Below, piece by piece: positions 50,104 to 54,496 of a DNA stretch of 54,496 nucleotides. The stretch's first letter is position 1. Each line of letters begins with the position of its first letter. Location of the stretch: positions 1 to 54,496 of the forward strand of contig PJET01000007.1 of NCBI GenBank assembly GCA_002825515.1, read 5' to 3'. The stretch comes from Candidatus Thorarchaeota archaeon MP11T_1 (GTDB taxonomy: Archaea > Asgardarchaeota > Thorarchaeia > Thorarchaeales > Thorarchaeaceae). The notes under the pieces are model-generated. The model did not search any database and was not told the DNA's origin. It saw nothing but the letters and a program-made list of their open reading frames with translations. Both the position numbers and the translations under genes were made by a program.

Positions 50104-50427
50104 ATGATGGACCCGGTTTACAAGGAATTTTTCACCGATCGTCAGACACAGCGAGTTCTCAATAGCTCGGAAGTCTGGCGTAATTACTCACAAGCCGAGT
50201 TGGCTTACGATGAGATTCGTGCCAAACAAGCTGAGGAAGAGCGGCTTGATCGAGAAAATCAATTAATGGCTGATGTGGAGGCGGTCCGCCAGAAGGTGGC
50301 AAGCAACCCAAAGCTAAAGGCGTATCTCAAGAAGGTGGCTAATCTTCTTGAACAGCAACCAGAGCTGAAAGCAAAGGTAGATCCCAATTTCATCAGGGGT
50401 CTAGAGTTGCTTGACCTTGAGGACTAA
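50104..50427 (+). CDS. Hypothetical helical protein, 107 aa
   Basis: ATG 50104 lies six bases after GAAGGTG; a GTG at 50095 overlaps that site. Wholly helical and charged (EEERLDRENQLMADVEAVRQ), with LKAYLKKVANLLEQQPELK. Followed one base later by the next gene. The 64-bp gap before it shows no clear promoter. Function unknown. Confidence 0.55.
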   Translation: MMDPVYKEFFTDRQTQRVLNSSEVWRNYSQAELAYDEIRAKQAEEERLDRENQLMADVEAVRQKVASNPKLKAYLKKVANLLEQQPELKAKVDPNFIRGLELLDLED

Positions 50428-50428
50428 C

Positions 50429-52207
50429 ATGGTGATTGCAAAGTACACAGACAACCTATACGCATCTGAAGTATACCGTGAGCTTGAGCGTCAGGCAGTC
50501 CGCAAGGGACAATTCAAGCCTACTGATGAAGAGTTGGTCAAGCTCGCTGCACAACAGATTAACCAGGAAAAACCAGAACCACCCCTCAGTGCTGAGCCAT
50601 CCGATGATCTAGTACAGGATGTTGCTCGCCTTGCTTATGCCATGCGGCGTAAGGGATTTGTTGCTCAAGCGGAAGATCTTGAGCAGAAACTTCTTTTGTA
50701 CAAGACAGCTGAGTCTGCCCTGTACAATGTCACTCCTGAGTCCAATATGGATTTCGTTCACTTCTCTCATCGGGATGGTGATGTGGAAATCATCGAAGGT
50801 TCTGGAGAGCTTGGAACTGTAGAGACGATTGACAGTCTGGCAAAGAAGATTCGAGATATTGCTGAGAAGGAGCCATCGGGAAAAGCCCCGGGTAAGTCCG
50901 CTTCTTTAGAGGAGCTAGCAGCTTTGATTAAGGAAGCTGCGAGCGAATTTGCAAACGTATATAGAACAATCAATGAAAAGATTGATGCTTTTCCTCTGAT
51001 TAGCGGATTGGGATTGACATTTGCCGGAAAGAATTTCGTCACTGATACGGCTGCCAGAGATTTGTATGTAAAGCTAGCTAAGAAAGATGTGGCTACTGTA
51101 CAGAGGGCCGCAGAGATGTATCGCTGGATGTTATCAAAGGGGTTCAGAGAACTGACTCATCCCGAGTTTCTAGCGTTCATTCAAAAGAACCTTGAAAATG
51201 CCAATCCAGTTAGAGAAGTCGCTAATAAGTTTGGTGTTGAAATCCAATCAATGAATGGCGTCTCGGGTTATACATTTGGTGGTAAAGAAGTATATACACT
51301 TTCGGACTTAACGGCAAAATATCCCGAGCGAGATAACTCCAAACTAGCGCAGTTCAATCCGAATTCAATCTATTTGCAAACTCTTAGACTTTATGGTACC
51401 GCAGATAAGGGAACCAATACTCCTGTTGGATGGATGCTAAATAGTCAAAAAGCATCTGATTATGCAGAAAGGCTCCGTCAGGCATACTACACGAATTTCA
51501 GTGATCCGGCATATGGTGCATATTTTGCCGATTTGAATAAGGCAAATGAGTTAATCAAGGGTCTTCCCGGTCAAATGTACAATAGAGTGAGGGGTGCTAG
51601 GGTAAAAGATCCTGGTAAGGTGAGGGATAGATTTGGAGCTATTGATCTGGATAAAGCCTTAAAACCAGTTTTTGATTCTCAGAAGGCAATCAATAACGCA
51701 CTGAATAGTAACGAAGGAAAATGGACCATTGCAGGTTTGGGAGCATTAGGTTACAAAGAGCATGCAGATACGATTCGTAAATGGGGTGAAGAGATACTAA
51801 CCACTACGTTTCCAGAGGCGCAGACTGCTATTAGCGGTAAAGAAGTAGAGGTAGTAGATATTTCTCCAGCTTTTGCAAAGATGGATGAAGCTATTCGGTT
51901 CTGGAATGAGACTGGCCGTCTTACAAGGGATCCAAATGTAAAAGCAGGGGCTGGGAGAAACATTGATCAAGTAGAAGCACTCCGCACGGCAATCAGTGGC
52001 GTTGGTTTGGAAGGTAGCGCTCGTAAGTCCCGTGACCAGTTGGATAAACAATTGTCTGCTAATGATTATGCCAGTTTCCGTGAGTTACTTGCTGATTTGG
52101 ATACGGTAATAGAGCGAGCCAAAGCTGACAGGGATAAAGCTGTTTACCAACAAGAAGAGGCGAGAGTTAAGCGACAGGTACAAGAAGAAGGTGGTACATG
52201 GAGATGA
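50429..52207 (+). CDS. Hypothetical virion-module protein, 592 aa
   Basis: Start ATG 50429 after GAGGACTAAC. The N-terminus contains VARLAYAMRRKGFVAQAEDL then LLYKTAESALYN, a helical hairpin of the kind repeated through this module. The rest is alpha/beta with Tyr/Asn-rich segments (NSIYLQTLRLYGTADKG; SDPAYGAYFADLNKANEL). It ends in a charged helix and overlaps the next gene by 10 bases. No enzyme motif recognised. Probably a structural protein. Confidence 0.6.
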   Translation: MVIAKYTDNLYASEVYRELERQAVRKGQFKPTDEELVKLAAQQINQEKPEPPLSAEPSDDLVQDVARLAYAMRRKGFVAQAEDLEQKLLLYKTAESALYNVTPESNMDFVHFSHRDGDVEIIEGSGELGTVETIDSLAKKIRDIAEKEPSGKAPGKSASLEELAALIKEAASEFANVYRTINEKIDAFPLISGLGLTFAGKNFVTDTAARDLYVKLAKKDVATVQRAAEMYRWMLSKGFRELTHPEFLAFIQKNLENANPVREVANKFGVEIQSMNGVSGYTFGGKEVYTLSDLTAKYPERDNSKLAQFNPNSIYLQTLRLYGTADKGTNTPVGWMLNSQKASDYAERLRQAYYTNFSDPAYGAYFADLNKANELIKGLPGQMYNRVRGARVKDPGKVRDRFGAIDLDKALKPVFDSQKAINNALNSNEGKWTIAGLGALGYKEHADTIRKWGEEILTTTFPEAQTAISGKEVEVVDISPAFAKMDEAIRFWNETGRLTRDPNVKAGAGRNIDQVEALRTAISGVGLEGSARKSRDQLDKQLSANDYASFRELLADLDTVIERAKADRDKAVYQQEEARVKRQVQEEGGTWR

Positions 52208-54075
52208 AAAAAAGCGCAAAGCTAAGTGATAAGACCCCATCTGCTTTCACTGGAGGAGCACCTGCTCGCCCAGTAACTGGTCCTGGTGCAGCCCGGACTC
52301 GTCCAAGTGGTCGGGGTGGAGTAGCTGCGGCGAAGGCTCGGGGTATCTCTGACAAGCAAGCTAGTACTGTTGCCACTATGCAGAAAGTAATGAGTAAACT
52401 CAATACAGAACTGCAAAATACGAGTAAAGCAGAAAAAGCTCTTCAAGCTATCACACCTGAAGGTGGACAAGCTCCTCAGAATTATCAGAGTGCCAAAGCT
52501 ATTTCGGATGAGGCTCGCTGGTGGGGACAAACTGGCAGGGGAAGTTTGACCCATGCTGATGGTATTTGGGGTCCGAATACTAAGAAAGCTCTCGCGAGAA
52601 TCAAGCAATTTATTGCTGATACAAAGATTCAAGGTGTCCTAATCCAAGAAGGCGAAGGCGAGCGTCCATATGGAGAAATGGATGATGCAGCTATCATCAA
52701 GATGGCTGATGACAATATCGTCAACCTTGGTCGCTTGTTTGATAAACTTGGTATGGATGTACCTGTTGCAGCCAAAGGTCGTGGTGGCTCGGGATTCATT
52801 CTCGATCAGGTTCCCCGCGAATTATCAGCAGAAGCTGCTACTTCTAAGGAGCCATGGCCGACGTTTTGGGGTGAAGTGCCAATCACCGTAGGTGATTTAG
52901 TTAGTTTTGATCGATTCTTCCAATTTCTTGAAGGTCTAACTTATACAGCTTGTAAGCCTTTAGAGGGTCGAGAGCTTGAAGCATTTGATCGTTCCCACAA
53001 AGAGAAAAGAAAGAAGCCAGGCAGGCGGGATTTTGGATTTGCTGACGATGGAGAGATTCAACAGTTAGCTGAAGAGGTTCTCAGTAATTCGATTTGGAAG
53101 TTTGCTGTACCAACTGGTCAGTTAGATATCAATGACGCCGAACCAGAAGCGGAACCAGAGGTAAAGCCGGAAGCAGAACCGGCAGAAGAGAAAAAACCGA
53201 CTATTAAAGAAGAGATGGCAGCTGGTCGAATAAAGGATCCCTGGGCTGGGAAGATAGGGGTTCTTTGTTTCTATACCATCGATGACATGCTCAAATGGTT
53301 CTATAGCCGAGCAAGGATGGTTTATGGTCAGTTGTATACATTGAGTCAAGAATCAGCACCACATCCTGTTCGTAAAGGACCCGGTGGTACACCTGTTGGT
53401 ATCAGTGAACAAGATTTAAGAGCTGCAAATTCTTATTTAGCGGCTGTTGAAAAGTGGCGAAGATTTTGGGGACGTATCAAGCCTCGTATTCTCGAAATGA
53501 TTCAGGATTCAAAACACCCAGTTGTTACGATTGAGATGATTATTGAAGCTGGTGCTGGTGAGCTTGGTGGTGCTGAGCCAGGTGGTCCTGGAGCAGGTCG
53601 TTCTCGTCCAGGTGCGGGCGGAGGAGGAATCACTATTCCTGGCGAGGTAACTTATGATGAGGTTGCAGCCAAGGGACCAGTCGATGAAAATATGCCTTTT
53701 CAGCGTTTGGTTGATATTGGATTCAAATTCAACTCCGAGGGTGATTTAAGATCAAGAACGCTCGGCGGTCGATTACCAGATATCAATCGAAGATCTTGGC
53801 GTCGTAACTGGAAGCATATCGCTTTGGCAAATGTTGCTGGCGATACAGATACTGAGAGACTTCGAAAATTCCCAACCTGGGCAAGGGTAGTTCGTGAGGC
53901 GATTAGAGAATTGTATGCAGATTGGCGTGAACAGTTTGGTTCAGAAACAGATCCTGGCGTCATAGCTCAACAGAACGATCAATGGGCTCAATGGGGAAAT
54001 ACTATCCGGTCGGCGATTTATCGTGCACACAGAGATATGCCGTATGCTTTAGCTGAAGCTGAGGGTAAGGTATAA
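52198..54075 (+). CDS. Hypothetical virion-module protein with a peptidoglycan-binding-like segment, 625 aa
   Basis: Start ATG 52198 (AAGGTGG upstream), or ATG 52204 in an ATGA overlap. The N-terminus is basic and Gly/Pro/Arg-rich. Around residues 115-140, ADGIWGPNTKKALARIKQFI resembles the DG.fGp.T..A core of peptidoglycan-binding (PG_binding_1) domains, which would suit a tail or lysis-related virion protein. Pro/Glu linkers (PEAEPEVKPEAEPAEEKKP) and Gly-rich linkers (GAGRSRPGAGGGG) separate helical domains. The family match is weak. Confidence 0.55.
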   Translation: MEMKKSAKLSDKTPSAFTGGAPARPVTGPGAARTRPSGRGGVAAAKARGISDKQASTVATMQKVMSKLNTELQNTSKAEKALQAITPEGGQAPQNYQSAKAISDEARWWGQTGRGSLTHADGIWGPNTKKALARIKQFIADTKIQGVLIQEGEGERPYGEMDDAAIIKMADDNIVNLGRLFDKLGMDVPVAAKGRGGSGFILDQVPRELSAEAATSKEPWPTFWGEVPITVGDLVSFDRFFQFLEGLTYTACKPLEGRELEAFDRSHKEKRKKPGRRDFGFADDGEIQQLAEEVLSNSIWKFAVPTGQLDINDAEPEAEPEVKPEAEPAEEKKPTIKEEMAAGRIKDPWAGKIGVLCFYTIDDMLKWFYSRARMVYGQLYTLSQESAPHPVRKGPGGTPVGISEQDLRAANSYLAAVEKWRRFWGRIKPRILEMIQDSKHPVVTIEMIIEAGAGELGGAEPGGPGAGRSRPGAGGGGITIPGEVTYDEVAAKGPVDENMPFQRLVDIGFKFNSEGDLRSRTLGGRLPDINRRSWRRNWKHIALANVAGDTDTERLRKFPTWARVVREAIRELYADWREQFGSETDPGVIAQQNDQWAQWGNTIRSAIYRAHRDMPYALAEAEGKV

Positions 54076-54085
54076 ACGGAGACAA

Positions 54086-54496
54086 ATGGACGGTGAGATT
54101 CAGTATGTTGCTGATACATTCCTGCTCGAAAGGACTTTTCAGATCCTCGCTGAACTAGAAGAAGGCGATGGTCCTCTGAAGAAGTACGCTTTCGATCTCG
54201 GCTCCGTTCTCAGTAGTATCGGGGATTCAATCAAGACTTTTGTAGGTGGCCAGATTCATGGAAAAGACTCTGGTGGTGTAGGTCGTACTGTTGTCAATTT
54301 TTTAGCTCCGGCTTTATTTTTCCGCCTACATCCTCTTTTGGGCATCCTAGTAACAGCTGGTCAGCTATTTGGGATAGATCTGTATTCCATTTACGAGAGA
54401 ATCATGGGCGTAATTAAGCCCTCGATTGAGGCCGGCCAGCCGGTTAGTGCACAACAAATAAATGACATAGCTAAAACCTCAATTCCCGCAGTGGAG
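54086..54496 (+). CDS. Unknown protein, N-terminal part (runs off the window)
   Basis: Start ATG 54086 after GGAGACAA; the frame stays open to the right edge (137 codons). It includes LKKYAFDLGSVLSSIGDSI and a hydrophobic stretch (VVNFLAPALFFRLHPLLGIL) that may be a membrane or buried helix. Neighbouring virion-type genes suggest a structural or membrane-interacting role. No family recognised. Confidence 0.6.
   Translation, partial: MDGEIQYVADTFLLERTFQILAELEEGDGPLKKYAFDLGSVLSSIGDSIKTFVGGQIHGKDSGGVGRTVVNFLAPALFFRLHPLLGILVTAGQLFGIDLYSIYERIMGVIKPSIEAGQPVSAQQINDIAKTSIPAVE

Noticed and set aside
1..54496. tRNA genes
   Set aside because: Gaps between genes are mostly under 100 bp and none showed a T-loop or cloverleaf pattern on reading; a tRNAscan run would settle it.

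Overview
The window is part of a large tailed-bacteriophage genome (Caudoviricetes). All genes that can be supported lie on the + strand. They are packed with ATGA or TAATG overlaps and mostly have purine-rich Shine-Dalgarno sites. Phage hallmarks are a terminase large subunit, a portal protein, a prohead protease/scaffold gene, endonuclease VII, a RecA-like recombinase and a gp32-like ssDNA-binding protein. The phage also carries its own C-family DNA polymerase, a trigger factor and a DnaJ, which suggests a big genome. The host cannot be named from the sequence. No tRNA, CRISPR array or integrase was seen.

Positions 1-19180 are the replication/recombination and host-takeover module. In order: dNMP kinase, a chitobiase-domain protein, a RecB/Cas4-like Fe-S nuclease, trigger factor, small unknowns, a DnaE-type polymerase, more unknowns, RecA-like recombinase, ssDNA-binding protein, a terminator, endonuclease VII, DnaJ, a zinc-ribbon protein coupled to a Toprim primase lacking its own zinc domain, and a sigma-region-4-like HTH protein followed by a second terminator. 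The polymerase is a 'fractured' gene. Its N-terminal part ends in the N-half of a split intein, an EDxHD-type homing endonuclease gene follows, and the next gene begins with the C-half of the intein plus the rest of the polymerase. The two halves should be joined at protein level by trans-splicing.

Positions 19248-32529 hold a run of mostly unrecognised, probably virion-associated proteins. They include a CCA-adding/poly(A)-polymerase-like nucleotidyltransferase and a gene with a recent internal duplication. That gene ends at a strong candidate for programmed -1 frameshifting: an A8 slippery run, a 6-nt spacer and a perfect 12-bp hairpin. The shift would add 124 residues.

Positions 32530-54496 are the packaging and head module. 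It contains a terminase large subunit interrupted by a LAGLIDADG intein, a portal protein, helical structural proteins and a protein-tyrosine-phosphatase-like protein. A prohead protease-scaffold fusion has a well-formed internal start that would give a separate scaffold, as in lambda C/Nu3. Then come a lysine/glutamate-rich low-complexity protein, small proteins, a terminator, two decoration-like proteins separated by a free-standing HNH endonuclease, and large unknown proteins running off the end. No major capsid protein could be recognised here.

Three homing-type elements (split intein with endonuclease, TerL intein, HNH gene) sit in or beside essential phage genes. The phage also brings two chaperones in its replication cluster. 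Functional names rest on motifs read by eye; no database search was possible.
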